Assembly: GCA_013423325.1 (NCBI GenBank)
Contig: BLJB01000055.1
Coordinates: forward strand, 248,001 to 312,000
Source: Usnea hakonensis
Lineage: Eukaryota > Ascomycota > Lecanoromycetes > Lecanorales > Parmeliaceae
DNA length: 64,000 nucleotides
Direction: 5' to 3'
Below, one piece after another: positions 44,576 to 56,096 of the stretch. The stretch's first letter is position 1. Each line of letters begins with the position of its first letter. The notes beneath the pieces were generated by a model, which was given only the letters and a program-made list of their open reading frames with translations, was not told the DNA's origin and did not search any database. The translations under genes were made by a program, and so were the position numbers.

Positions 44576-46763
44576 GTTTGCGGTTGTACCTTTCGGGTTC
44601 TCAAATTGAAGCGATGATATTGGTGCCGAGTGGCATTCATGCAAGCAAATGGTTCCACGGTAGAGCCATAGAACGGGTATCAATGATATTCTTTCATACG
44701 CAGGACTTGGACAACTTTTAAAGAATGGAAAGAGTTGGAGATGCGGGACAATCAATGGACCAGTATGACTTCCTGGGGAGTATGGCCACTCCTCGTCGAC
44801 TTTGCAATGTTAGCAATCAGGACTCGGAAAGCAGAGGTGAGACTGATGCAGTACGCGGGAAGGGTCATGATGTATATGAATGCCGTGGGCCCACTATTCT
44901 CGATACGTAGTAAATGCACTTATAGCCACGGCGTAAGGCGTGGGGAATCCTGAACGGTGGAACACGTTACCATGCACGCGAAACACGTGGAGGGGGATGT
45001 TGAAGTGTCCCTGCTGCCATCTTTGGCGTTGTACGCTAGTGAAATTCATATAAGACGAGAGTGCGAGAGAGGCGAAAAGGAGACTATCAATTTCCCTGCC
45101 GCTTCGGGCTCGATATTCCGGCCGCAAGCTATATTTGTCCAAAGTCTGAGCCAATCGCAATAGATGGATTGTTCCGTTGAGAAGAGGGTCTTCCTCTTGC
45201 AATATGTCTGAGGTGTGGTGTCGCAGATGTTGTCATCATTGCGGCAGATGAAACACCTGGTATGCAGCTCTGGTTAGAAGAGAGTCTCATGTGGGACTGA
45301 TGCGCACACCGATCATGGTTCGTAAGATTTGGTGATTGCAGATAACAACGTTCCTAATAAAGTATCCATGGCTTAACCCTTTGGTTTCTGATTCCGGTCA
45401 GATCTCAAATAGGTTGTCCTTGCGGACTGCAGATAGGTACAACATAAGGTACCTAGGTAGGAAATCCTTTGCGTATTACTCATCTAGAGACTAGGTACCT
45501 TAAGGTAGCATACCTTAGCTTAGCGTTTCTTCACAATATGTTAGATGGCGTTGTGAAGATGCTTTCTTTGCTGAGCCACCTCGGGGCTCCATAAGGTTCC
45601 GTGATAGGCTAGCCGCTCGCTCCGATTACCCTTTTTCAACTTCATACGGCACGACTCGCACATTACACCTTCTTACTTATTCTACGATTCGTATCATCTA
45701 TTATCGTATCTGAAAGACACCGCAGTCAGATTATTTGCATTTCCTCGTTGCGTGTCAGGTGATTCCCTCGGTGACAATGTTGTTTAGCACGCCCGCCGCA
45801 CCATGGAGGCCATTTCGACTTTTGAGAGACAGACCTTGACTCATGCCTTTGAAGGAACGAGATGGATATGAATCGAGATGGACATTGCCAATTTGGCTAC
45901 GGATTGAGTTTTGACTATGGGCAATTTAACCTCGTGAACAGTGCTTTTAAGCTGGAACAATGAACATGGCTGATAAGCTTAGACCGGCTTTGGCTCCATT
46001 GATGCACGGCATCACTTGCCGGCGTCTTGGCAGAGCTAGCCCCCAGATCTAAACCAACCCGCCAATCATTTCATCGGTAAAGATGAATTATCATTACCTC
46101 TACGACATGGACTACTACAGTAAACTCTCGTTACAGCGATACGATTGGTGGGAAAAAGACAATCGCTGTGATGAAGTTATCGCTACCGCAAATAGAGCCA
46201 GACTTGTTTGCGGCTCAGGACACGTGAGTCTCATGAAAACGTAATTTAATTTATGCAAAACATACTCGGCCCTACTCTGTTTTCTTGGAAGTTTGTTTGA
46301 CAGTCTTCCTCCGCTGAGCAAAGGTCTCTTTCAGTAGATACCAAAATTAGAAGATTTTGTGCACATTTCGTCATCGTCTGGATTTTTCCGATGGAAGAAA
46401 GCGGTGCTGAAACGTCAAACCTGGATCTCAGTGGAATGAGACATTTGAAGTTCCTTACTAGCGGAGCCCTTGGGGCACTTACAAGATAGGAGCTGTCGAC
46501 CCATGCAATAGCAGAGGGTCGAATAGTAATGCTCAGCAATATGGTGAACAGACTAATCGGAAAATCAGACTGTGATATTTGCTTTATGAGAATATCTATT
46601 CATCTGTACCCGTTTTGCAATTTCTTTTCTACCTCAGGAGTCGCAACATTCTATTCAAGAAGCTATCTGTTCTTCCGTACCATTTCTGACCATTTCTTTT
46701 TTCTACCTCAGGTACCGCAAGGTTCCAGTGGGGGTCAGCAAGCTGGTTCCTAGCACCGTTCTC
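44576..46763. other. 2.2-kb intergenic region with TACCTAGG-type motifs
   Basis: No gene supported. Between about 45430 and 45520 there is a cluster of GGTACCTAGGTAGG, CTAGGTACCTTAAGG and TACCTTAG words, partly palindromic, of the kind seen scattered in many filamentous fungi. Confidence 0.45.
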
Positions 46764-48284
46764 CTACCAGTCGCTCGTCGACGCCGTCCACGTTTTCCTG
46801 GACTTCGATGCTATACTCAATGCTGACCATGTTGGTGTGACAGCTCTCGATAGCGAGCCAAGCTTGGGAATATAGCCTAAGGCGTACATCAGTCGAAGCG
46901 GCAATGCGGAGAACCCTCGGCTTCTCGCAGCTAGTGTCGCCGTTCTAGGATTGAATGATACCGGCAGAAGGGCTTTGCGTGTTGGCGAACTTAAGGCTGT
47001 ACAGCTGGCCATGTCCGGAGCTGATATCGGACGTCTAACTAGATCCTTGCAAATCAATGAAGAAGAGCCCCCCACTTCTTGTTCATATCGTTGTCTGCTA
47101 TCATTCAAAGTCATGAACGTCCTGACAGTCTGTTGCCTGTCCATGGAGACCGCATTTCCAGGCTGCATCAATGGCGTCATTGCACTTTCAGGCCGTACCA
47201 ATGGCGCCATTGTTCTTTCATGGTTTGAACCTGCCCTTGATCTGAGAACCCTGGGATGAGTGTGCAGACCGCGACCTTCATAGTAGCTTGCTACTTTCTC
47301 TAGGCCTAAGGATTTTGCGATTTCGATGATACTTAGCTGAGGAATTGAGTTCATCCGGTCGATGTACGCGTCCATCTCTCCAACATTGAGACGGTCCTGA
47401 ACTGCGAATCGGTGCGCCTTATCGACAAGGCCACAAGTCAGCTCTACCCATCTGGTGATAGCGTCAGCATCGATGGACGCCTCATGCTGGCGAAATTCGA
47501 ACGTTTTTTTGGCCATCGAAGACAGGAGATTACGAAGGTTGTATGCGCTGTGCTTTCCCCATTTCTGAACGAGTCGAATTAGATCTTCTACCGTCTCCGT
47601 GCTTCTGATCATGCGTCTAATGTCCGGTAGAATGATGCCTTTGTGGAACACAGATCCGATAGAACTGGCGTAGTAATTCATTATTCGATCTGGAGGGTGG
47701 ATACTCTCCAACTCCCGCTCGAATGTCGTAGCCAGAATACACAGATTCTTCATCGTCTCGAGAGGGAACCCTTTCTGCTCATTACCAACATGAACGTGCA
47801 AACCGCATGACTTATTGACGTGGATACCGAGTTTCCCAAGATACTGACACATCCGTCTTATCTTCGCTAGTGATTTAGTGGTGTAGGGTAGAGCAGGACT
47901 TTTCAGTTCGATGCCAACATAACCGTATTCAACACCCTGTGGTCCCGAAAGGGGACCGTCAGCCTTGATGGACGGGTCCGTATCTACCTTCCATACATTG
48001 AATTCCGGAGCAACATTAGAGTCCGGAGCGACATTGAGGTACGGAGCAAGGGACACCGGAAAGCCCTTCCCGGCAAGTGCATGGAAGAGTTGATCACGAG
48101 CGCCTTTTTTCTGGGCATGCGATATCAAGTCACCGCAATCCACACAATCGGAACCTTTGGGGCCTTTTTCAAGTTCATCGACAATGTCGTCCATGTCCTC
48201 AATCACATGCACTTGGTCTGCCACGTTGAATCGTAGAACGAATTCCAACTCTACGCCAAATGTCAGCGTAAGTGGTTCCGCCAT
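46764..48284 (-). CDS. Amidoligase-like enzyme (carboxylate-amine ligase fold)
   Basis: 506 residues from MAEPLTLTFGVELEF; the frame is open upstream, but those residues look like leader sequence. Features of the putative amidoligase family (Amidoligase_2) appear in order: TFGVELEFVLRF near the start, YVGIELKSPALPY (about 150), NKSCGLHVHVGNEQKG (about 185), and KKTFEFRQHEASID (about 290), consistent with a glutamine-synthetase/GCS-like ATP-dependent ligase fold that would join a carboxylate to an amine. The last 150 residues are a disordered extension with a short internal repeat (MAPLVRPESA / MTPLMQPGNA). Another short repeat (NVAPDSNVAPEFNV) lies near residue 100. No partner peptide or peptidase gene is next to it, so the substrate is unknown. 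Confidence 0.78.
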   Translation of the reverse strand: MAEPLTLTFGVELEFVLRFNVADQVHVIEDMDDIVDELEKGPKGSDCVDCGDLISHAQKKGARDQLFHALAGKGFPVSLAPYLNVAPDSNVAPEFNVWKVDTDPSIKADGPLSGPQGVEYGYVGIELKSPALPYTTKSLAKIRRMCQYLGKLGIHVNKSCGLHVHVGNEQKGFPLETMKNLCILATTFERELESIHPPDRIMNYYASSIGSVFHKGIILPDIRRMIRSTETVEDLIRLVQKWGKHSAYNLRNLLSSMAKKTFEFRQHEASIDADAITRWVELTCGLVDKAHRFAVQDRLNVGEMDAYIDRMNSIPQLSIIEIAKSLGLEKVASYYEGRGLHTHPRVLRSRAGSNHERTMAPLVRPESAMTPLMQPGNAVSMDRQQTVRTFMTLNDSRQRYEQEVGGSSSLICKDLVRRPISAPDMASCTALSSPTRKALLPVSFNPRTATLAARSRGFSALPLRLMYALGYIPKLGSLSRAVTPTWSALSIASKSRKTWTASTSDW

Positions 48285-49442
48285 TGTGAAGACCTGCAGG
48301 AAGCCTAGTGAGTCTATCATGAAGCTACTCACAAGGTTATATATATATATCTTGGGAGGACTGCCAGTAGATCCTTGGGCGTAAGAGTGTTGAGTACAGG
48401 CCCCCATCAGGAACAAAGAAAACGCAAACTACATATCAAAGAGCGGGAACAACAATAACACTACAGGCAAAAAGCCATCGATGACTCGACACATTGCTCA
48501 TTCTTAACACGACTAAGAACTAAAGCACATCGCCCTAGGTATAAAATGAATACAATCAGAGTCGTGTTGAGAATCTTACTCGGCAACTTTCTCCTTATTC
48601 AAGAGCCAGTCTTGCTACAGAGACCCCCTTCCCCACAAACAAAGAAGAAAGCAACAACTAGGCAGTCAGAACACAACTCATCGTAGCAAGGCCCGAGTCC
48701 ATTCAACAACACCACTTCCATCGGTCTACACACTCGAAATGCAGAAGAACGTGTCAAACCCTCAATTTTTTCTCCAGCTGACATTGTTGGAATGCCCTCC
48801 TTCTACTGCTCGTACCGAATCCAGAAATCATTGTTTGAAGTTCTCGCTTTGTGACGAGTGTGAACCCGCCCTGCTACCATTGTGTTGTATGTAGCTGTTA
48901 TAGTGCGCCTCACATGCTTCATGTAGAGGAATGCGATATAACACATCAAAACAATAGGGAGGAGTAGGACACAAAGAAAAGTGCGTAGGAGTCAACCCGC
49001 TTCTCTAAATTACATAGGTAGGGTAGTGTCTATGCATACTGTGTTGTACCTACCTATCTAGGTAATCTTGATGCCCAACGTACCGAGTCTGAAATCTTGA
49101 ACGCTGGAAGTTTGACGTTTATAATGGATAGGGGTTTTGGTAAGGTGGGGTTGGTATGAACGGAAGATGAGTGAAATCAGTCAGAGACAACTCTGCATGG
49201 CTGCCGAACTGAGTTTTCAGGAAAAGGTAGTCATCTGTGAAGGCATGCTGATATTCCATTACAAGGTCGTGAACAATAGTACAAATGTAGTCAAGACTGT
49301 GCCCCCGATTCTTCAGCACGACAGTCATCCACCACGCATACTACCTTTAATCCATCACCAGTCCCTCTTCATATCATGCCTTCGTGTATCCTTCGTCAGC
49401 AGACGGGAGGCGCTGCGCCCAGCCTTCTTCATCGCCTCATCC
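48285..49442. other. Intergenic with TACCTACCTAGG-type words
   Basis: No gene supported. AGGTAGGG and ACCTACCTATCTAGGTA words occur at about 49012-49065. Confidence 0.4.
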
Positions 49443-50950
49443 TCATTCGCTGAACTCGTCAAAGGGTACGAGCTTGAGGGGGTTCTCTCCGCCATGGCGC
49501 AGATATTGGAGAACATTTGCCCCCCAATTCGCGCGCACTGCAAGTTCTGGATGCAATTCCGAATAGTTGGCACAGTCATATAGCTCGAATAAGTCCAGAA
49601 CCTCGAAGTTGATCTTCTTCTCGCGTAATTTACGGAAAAAATTCTTCCAAGCTTCGCAAGGGGATTGATCTGAGGAATCGGAGCCTCTTTGATGTAGGGA
49701 CATGGACCGCAATGCCACGCTGTCCAGAGTTCGGTGACGGTCAAAAAGGGAGACGAGTTCCACATCGGTGAACATTACGAATCCATGCAGGCCGAGATGC
49801 TTGAGGTGCGGCCACGTAAATTTTTGAATCAATCGTGACAATTTTAGACGTTTATGTCGGTTATCACCGGTGCACTTGAGGTCCAAGGATTGAAGCAATG
49901 TCGCATGAGTCAAGAGTCGCCCAATGCCAGCGAAATCTAATGGATCTATGTCTGAACACATCAACTTCACGCTTATTTTGCGGAGGCTCGCAAAGACGTT
50001 GAGGAGATGATTGTAATCTCCAAATGAGGCTTCAGAGAACATGCGATGGGACATAGCACTCGTTTTGCCCTCGATAGTGAGTTCATGAAGCTTGACTGCC
50101 ATCACTGAGAGTGATCGGATGCACATAGCGAAGGTATGATACGGCGACGATCGATCCCAACTACAGATCTTGGAGTCAGCATGACCCCTTGATGGTAAAA
50201 AAGGGTTAGTGGGCTGCTTCAGCCGGTAGTATGAGCATTCAGCTTGAGATCATCATCGCCACTCGACCGAAGTTGTTAGTTGGCGAAAAGGTGTCCAGAA
50301 GGGTGCACTTACAGGTCTCCCTCGGGAGTCTGCCAGGGCCACTTGGGTCGGGGCAATGTCCGATTCTCCTCGTCTGACGCAACATCCGAGAACAGGATGC
50401 ATTTAAGGTGTATGAAACGCTCAAGAGCCATACGAAAGATCTTTCGGTCTTCGCCCACGGTGATAATGTGCTTGTCTTGAGCTAATTTTGAGACATACAT
50501 GTCGTGAACTTTCTCCGTCGGCCATTGCCACGTTGGCTGCTTGCCAAGAGCGGCCCACCAAATCCTGAAGGCGTTAAGAGCAAGATACCGGTTCGGCAGC
50601 TGAGTACCATCGCAGACCATTCGAGTGATGTACTTGGACACGACTGGATGCATCGCAATGTCTTCGGTAGGACTTGTGAAGCATAGGCCGCTGAGGTCAC
50701 CGCATCTGTTGATGAGCGAGGTGGAGAAGTAGACCGTTGAGGTGAGCGAGGGTAAGCCGCAGGCTGCGAAGCCTTTGCATACAAGTCTTGTATTTTGTCT
50801 ATCATGGATTTCTTCCAGGTAGCTGAGAGTCCTCACGATAAGCTCTGGTGGTAAGGGGAGGGGCTGAGGCTCTGGTCCAGAATAGCGGCCTGTGGCGCTG
50901 ACCATCTCGTAGCGCTTCCAGTCGTTGGTATCCTTGTCTACTGTAAGCAT
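49443..50950 (-). CDS. F-box protein
   Basis: Two exons on the minus strand, 50950-50313 and 50160-49443, with a 152-nt intron (GTAAGT / CTGTAG), 451 residues. The junction reads TPEGDL-WDRSSPYHTF. The F-box is PLPPELIVRTLSYLEEIHD then RQNTRLVCKGFAACGLPSL (about 32-70). The rest shows leucine-rich alternation (LTHATLLQSLDLKC, HLKHLGLHGF, LDSVALRSM, FEVLDLFELYD) suggesting LRR-like substrate recognition. It would act as the adaptor of an SCF ubiquitin ligase; the target is unknown. The coding frame continues well through both exons. Confidence 0.8.
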
Positions 50951-51519
50951 TGCAAACGGCGCTGTCGCTAATTATTGTGCTTACTATGCTCGAGGATTCC
51001 ATTCTTTTGCTGGAGTCTTGAGTTGAGGACGCTTGGTAAATGTTAATAATGGCGACCTTGAAATGGTATTACTACACCGGAAAGCTTGGAAGACGAAGAA
51101 GGAGGAGAGGAGCCCTCAATGTGCATAATGTTGTAATGGGAGTGTATGAGATAGGAATTGGCGGAATTGTGTGATGGAAGGCTTTCGAAAGGCTTTCAAT
51201 ATTGTGACAATGTACAAGATACAAGCGGGGCACTCACCGCTTTCTCTATCCGTGTTTCATAGAGTGAATGTTCACAGTATGAGTAAGCGCTTGTGGCAAG
51301 GTGAACGCATTCACTTCTGCAGGGTTGGAAGAAAGCTAGTCACTGCTAAGCTTGAATGAATTCATCATCTGTGAAAATTAACGCTATAGCTATGTCCCTT
51401 ATGCAATTAATTAATTAATTGATCGATTAAATCATACTGGATAAGATAATCCGATAGGTCGTTGGAACTGCGCCAGAATAAATTAGAACAAGAAGGAGTA
51501 CTTTACCATCAAGGCAGTC
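50951..51519. other. Intergenic; AT-rich TTAATTAA repeats
   Basis: Upstream region of the F-box gene. A short TTAA/ATTGATCGATTAA stretch lies at about 51405-51430. No gene recognised. Confidence 0.35.
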
Positions 51520-51529
51520 AGTCAGATTT

Positions 51530-51705
51530 TGCCTCAGTCCCTCAGACCGCTAGCGCTAAGCCCCTTCGGGTTAGCGCCCTCTGCTTACTACGTTAGGCTG
51601 CCGCCCTCACGGTGCGAAGTCAGCAATCTAACCCGAAGGGGCTTAGATCCCTGAGAGCCGCTAACCCGAAGGGGCTTAGCGCTAGCGGTCTTAGGGACTA
51701 AGGCA
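51530..51705. mobile_element. Foldback MITE with 10-bp target duplication
   Basis: 176-bp element starting TGCCTCAGTCCCTCAGACCG and ending in its inverted counterpart. The two 47-bp terminal inverted repeats (51530-51576, 51659-51705) differ at only two positions. Flanks are the direct repeat AGTCAGATTT (51520-51529 and 51706-51715). The long duplication suggests mobilisation by a Mutator-like transposase. A third, internal copy of the CTAACCCGAAGGGGCTTAG hairpin module lies at about 51628-51646. Confidence 0.88.
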
Positions 51706-51824
51706 AGTCAGATTTACTGGTCCGTTTGTGCTGACTAATCAGACCCCACCAAAACTGTGACGGACTGTGAAGGGCTGTGACTCCTCACATGTATTTTGCA
51801 TCATTCTAGCATCATCAACACCAG

Positions 51825-53057
51825 ATGGCACTACTAGATCTACCCCCCGAATTGCTCGCTCTCATCGCAAAATATGTTGGCGTCTCCACGCTTCGCGAGT
51901 CTGTGGCTTACCTACTCGTCGCTAAACGCTGGTATCATGCTGTTCTTCCTGTCTACCTCTCTCATCTCCCACTCTCCAATCTTTACCTCGTCTCCCATCA
52001 CGACCTCGAGAGACTGCCTCCATCTGACACAGCACTGAGCAAGCTTCTTCAAGCAAAAGTGAACCGCTTGTCCGTCCGTCTTGTTGGCCATCCATCCAAA
52101 CGTCCTAGCTTGAGCCCTTGGCACGATAATTCGACTCCTTGGCGTGAAGACATGGACATCGATAAACTTGAACATGACCTATTGGATGGAACGAAGAAAG
52201 TGAAACATTGGCACTGTGATTGGATGACTGCCGGCCCGGTAAAAGATACAAGTGGCAGAGACAGATGGCGCTGGCATCAAGAACAGCGAGTGCTGCATCA
52301 ATGGGGAAGATCTGTCAACAGGAAAATGGTAGACCTGGCTGCGATGCTGTCTGGTTTCCAAAGCTTGGAAGAATTCAGCCTCGAGGCTTCAAGCGAAGAG
52401 CAGGGCAGAGAAGGTCCACGATGGGACTACTTGCAAGATTTTACCATGCACAGCCTTATCTCAAGCCTCCCACCCAGCCTCAACAATCTTACGCTGGACA
52501 TGTGTGGCTCAAAAGCGATTACGTCTGAGCGCAGTCGGAATCCTATACACCTATGTCCACTTATCGCAGAGCGACTGCGTGATTTTCGGAATGTGAGGCT
52601 GCGACTACGTTGCATCTGTCCTGAAGTCCTCAACACTCCCCCTTTAACCCCCACACCAGAGCCAAGATTGAAGACCCTTGTTATTAAACTCAGTCTCCCG
52701 TTCTTCCCTGATTCTCTTGGCGGAAATAATAAATACAACACACGCTTCGATGCAGAACCGTGCTCAGTGACCCGAGTCCCCTTGTACAAAACGATGTTCG
52801 CAGCAGGCGCAGAATACGCAGACCGCTTTCCTGGAGTTTCGATGTTGCGCATCTCCCACCGGTCGCAAAGTGATACTCAAAGTCCCGAAGAGAATTCCAA
52901 GAATATAGAACTCGCTGTGGCAGACTGTGTGAGGAAACGATACATGGTTGACGAATTCGAGGCTTTATGTTACGAGGATGACGGGAGCGGGTGGGACGCA
53001 TGGGAGGAAGGTGGAGATTTGCACGAGAGCGGAAGCTCCGAGGAATATTTTGCATGA
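51825..53057 (+). CDS. F-box-like protein
   Basis: Intronless, 410 residues. The N terminus LLDLPPELLALIAKYVGVST then a helix ending LLVAKRWYHAVLPVYL fits an F-box-like motif. The remainder has weakly repeated leucine-rich strands (LNNLTLDMCG, VRLRLRCICP, LKTLVIKLSLPF) and an acidic C terminus (DDGSGWDAWEEGGD). It is a likely SCF adaptor or orphan F-box-like protein, with no target implied. It differs in sequence from the F-box gene at 49443-50950, so it is not a recent duplicate. The MITE lies 119 bp upstream of the start codon and may sit in its promoter. Confidence 0.7.
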   Translation: MALLDLPPELLALIAKYVGVSTLRESVAYLLVAKRWYHAVLPVYLSHLPLSNLYLVSHHDLERLPPSDTALSKLLQAKVNRLSVRLVGHPSKRPSLSPWHDNSTPWREDMDIDKLEHDLLDGTKKVKHWHCDWMTAGPVKDTSGRDRWRWHQEQRVLHQWGRSVNRKMVDLAAMLSGFQSLEEFSLEASSEEQGREGPRWDYLQDFTMHSLISSLPPSLNNLTLDMCGSKAITSERSRNPIHLCPLIAERLRDFRNVRLRLRCICPEVLNTPPLTPTPEPRLKTLVIKLSLPFFPDSLGGNNKYNTRFDAEPCSVTRVPLYKTMFAAGAEYADRFPGVSMLRISHRSQSDTQSPEENSKNIELAVADCVRKRYMVDEFEALCYEDDGSGWDAWEEGGDLHESGSSEEYFA

Positions 53058-53589
53058 AGTATCGAACGATTGTTGTGTTGGTGGCTCTTTTTGTTGGTAA
53101 TCGAGTGCTTTGAGCTGGAGAATTGAGAAGGGACGTGGTGACGGCGAAGAGGGGAAGTAACGATAATGTTATTGCACAAAGATCCTATGTGTATCTAATA
53201 GCAGGGCGCAAGCTTTCTTGGACAAATATGAGCCATTTGACGAATGTCAAATGCGTACTTCTATCTACCTATGATAGACGCTGAGCCTTTCGTCGTTACA
53301 GATTACTCTTACACATTTCATTTCTTGCGATCTTCCTTCCCATCTAATAAAGGCTTTGCCCATAAATGATTGGTCGAGTTTGACTGAGTCAGCAGACCGG
53401 CATCGGTAATTAAAGTTATCTTCCGATCCCGACGCTCCTTCATTTTCGTCTGACAATAAATATTGCCCATTCCCGGCAACGGAAAATGCTTTCATTTTCG
53501 TCTTCCGTCGGATTTGGTCTGCGTTTGTGGTACTCGTACCTTTGAAGCCTGTTCTACCCGTTTGACAGGAATCTGCAGAAGTGCGAGTA
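53058..53589. other. Intergenic; no gene supported
   Basis: 3' flank of the F-box-like gene and upstream region of the Zn2Cys6 gene. A minus frame 53265-53726 overlaps the regulator's first exon and is rejected. Confidence 0.35.
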
Positions 53590-55862
53590 ATGGAACAGCC
53601 TCTTCCATCCCCGGATGCTGTAGACTCGATTGTGATGACAGAGAATCCCCATTCTACAAACATTGACTGCACTGTCAGGCAGTCCAGCACGCGAGCATGT
53701 GCCATGTGCGTCAAAGCGAAGGCCAAGTGTACTCCTCATAGAGAGATCGAGGGTATTTGCCAGCGGTAAGTTACCATTGATTACAAAAAACAGTTGCATG
53801 TGCATGGTAGCTAAGGTCCCGCAGATGTCATCGTCTGAAAAAGCAATGCTTCTTACACGAAAGGCCGAGTCGCAGGCGTACACGGACATTGAAGCCAACG
53901 TAAGTGCCGAGTCCGCCTTCTCTGTAATCACCTACGCAAGGCTCATATCCCGCTCAGGCGCGTTGCCCAATTAGAACAGAAGCTTGACGGTCTAGTCACC
54001 TTACTAACGACCAATCAACCTACCTTACAGACAATGTCGGAGAGCCAGGCTTGTGCTCTTTCTCTACCAAGATCACCAGTATCTTTAGACTCCAATGAAA
54101 CCACAGCCGGACCTTCCACTGCAGCAACTCAGTCGATCATTCCGGACGAAACGAACCCCATCAAATCCGTCAATGGTGGCGTCGCCCAATTTGACCTTCA
54201 GTGTGCTGCGAGCGCTGCAAGTTCGTCAACCATGACTCAGAGAGTATCCCATGTTGAGCCCGATGAACGAGAAGCAGAGATTTTCCTACTCGATTTCAGG
54301 TCGAACATGACAGAACAATTCCCTTTTGTCGTGATACGTCCTGAAGAAACCTCGCAAAGCCTTCGTTCCGAGAAACCACTACTCTGGAAAGCTATCGTGG
54401 TTGCCGCTGCCCACGGGGATTCTAATCGCCAACTGTCACTCGGATCTAATCTGATGGAGGACATCACAACACGCTTGTTATTTAGAGCGGAAAAGTCTCT
54501 CCATCTACTTCAAGCGCTTCTTGTTTTCATCGCATGGTATGCACTCGCCGCTCTTCGAATCGTTGGTCCATGGTTTTCAGAACCACTGGCATTAATGGCA
54601 CTACAGGTACCACTATCATACTTTGGTCAATCCACAGACGATAAATCTACTTCATCTGGCTAAGGCTTTGATCAACAACATGGGCTTGAATCGCTCACAA
54701 ACAGCTTACGATCGTGGCAAGTTCTTCCTGGATGGGGCGCACGATTTCTCAAAACATGTATTTCACAAATCCCACGGATCTGAGGGGTGGCGAGCCCTTG
54801 CTGGATGTTTCTATCTGACATGTGTGTACGTTCAATTCGTTTCACAATTCCACCCATGCTTTTCCGTCTACGGAACCTGAACTCTGGAATAGGATGTCCG
54901 CTAGCTTCCGGGGCTTGGAGCCACAGTTCAACACATCTTACATACTTGAATTCTGTCACAAGCTGGAAGAGGCTGAAGAGTATGAGAGCGATGCTGTGCT
55001 GGTGCACCTTGTGCGTCTTCAAGAGATCAGGTATCGCATGGGTCGTAGCTTTCCATATGATGAACTCAATGCTTGTCGACAACCAGATGCTCCTGTGGAA
55101 ATGTTTGTAAGAGCATGGCGGAAGGAATTAGAGACGTGCTGGGCTACAGTGTCCACCAAACATCAACAGAACCGTGAGCCCACCATCGATAAGCGGTTCA
55201 TGAGCTGATCGGCTAATCCCGTGCCTCCTAAAGCGCTTTTACTCGCAACCTATCATACCATCGAAATCGCTCTTTACGAGATCTACATGAGCGAATGCCC
55301 GATGTGCGCACCAAGAAATACTGTTAAAGTTATTGATAAGGGTGGAAAGCTCGAGTTTACCTACGCCAGTCTCATAGCGACGAGGAAAGTCTTCGACGTC
55401 TACTCATCGGTCCCCGTGGAAAGAATAACCGGCGTCTGCTTCACACTATGGGCCCAATTCAGTCATGCATTTTTAAATGGTATCAAACTGCTTGGCTCCG
55501 ACACCGATGGCTGGGATCTGCCGCATGCTCAAAGTGTTCTCACGTTCCCAGCTATTCTCCATAATCAGATCAAGTCAATCGAATATGTCATTTCCAAACG
55601 GTCTCTCGTCTTGGATCCAGCCATGCATGGGAAAGATGTTTTCGCACGCCTCCTTACAAAATTACGTCATGCGTTGCGATGGTACGAGTCTGTGAATAAT
55701 TCCAGGCTTGAGCCTCAAGGATTGAGTGACCAGCCTACGTATCCTAATGGATCCCTGGAAACGACTGATACTGGAGCGTCATTTCCAGTGTTCGACGACG
55801 CTTTCTGGCAAAACATCTTTGATGACAACTGGATGCTCGTGGGAGATGGGCTCAGCACATGA
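53590..55862 (+). CDS. Zn2Cys6 transcription factor
   Basis: Six exons: 53590-53765, 53825-53899, 53958-54536, 54607-54825, 54893-55173 and 55234-55862, 652 residues. The binuclear cluster spans the first intron: Cys37, 40, 47, 57, 60 and 67 (C-x2-C-x6-C-x9-C-x2-C-x6-C), then an Arg-rich linker and a short coiled coil (RVAQLEQKLDGLVTLLTTN). The middle holds the usual fungal regulator core (LLQALLVFIAWYHYHTLVNPQTINLLHLAKAL). Intron 5 (GTGAGC...CTAAT...AAG) removes an in-frame TGA at 55206 and joins HQQNP to LLLATYHTIEIALYEI. It is convergent with an MFS exporter 234 bp away, a frequent regulator-transporter pairing. Signal and targets are unknown. Confidence 0.87.
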
Positions 55863-56096
55863 TTATACAGGGAGACTCGGCTACCTATTTTCAGGGTTTA
55901 GAGATCCGCGCCTTGTTTTTGGAGTCCAGCAACTATAGAGTCCTGACTGACACTGAAGAAAGATACAGAAGGTCATAAAACTTTGTACACAGTATCATAT
56001 CATTTTCTCCACTTCTATGATTTAGCGCTTCAAAAGTCCACCACTCGTATGCCATCTATGATTTGAATGACTCTGACAGCCTCATTTGAGTCACGA

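Noticed and set aside
53265..53726. 153-codon minus frame
   Set aside because: It overlaps the Zn2Cys6 first exon on the other strand and has no motif.
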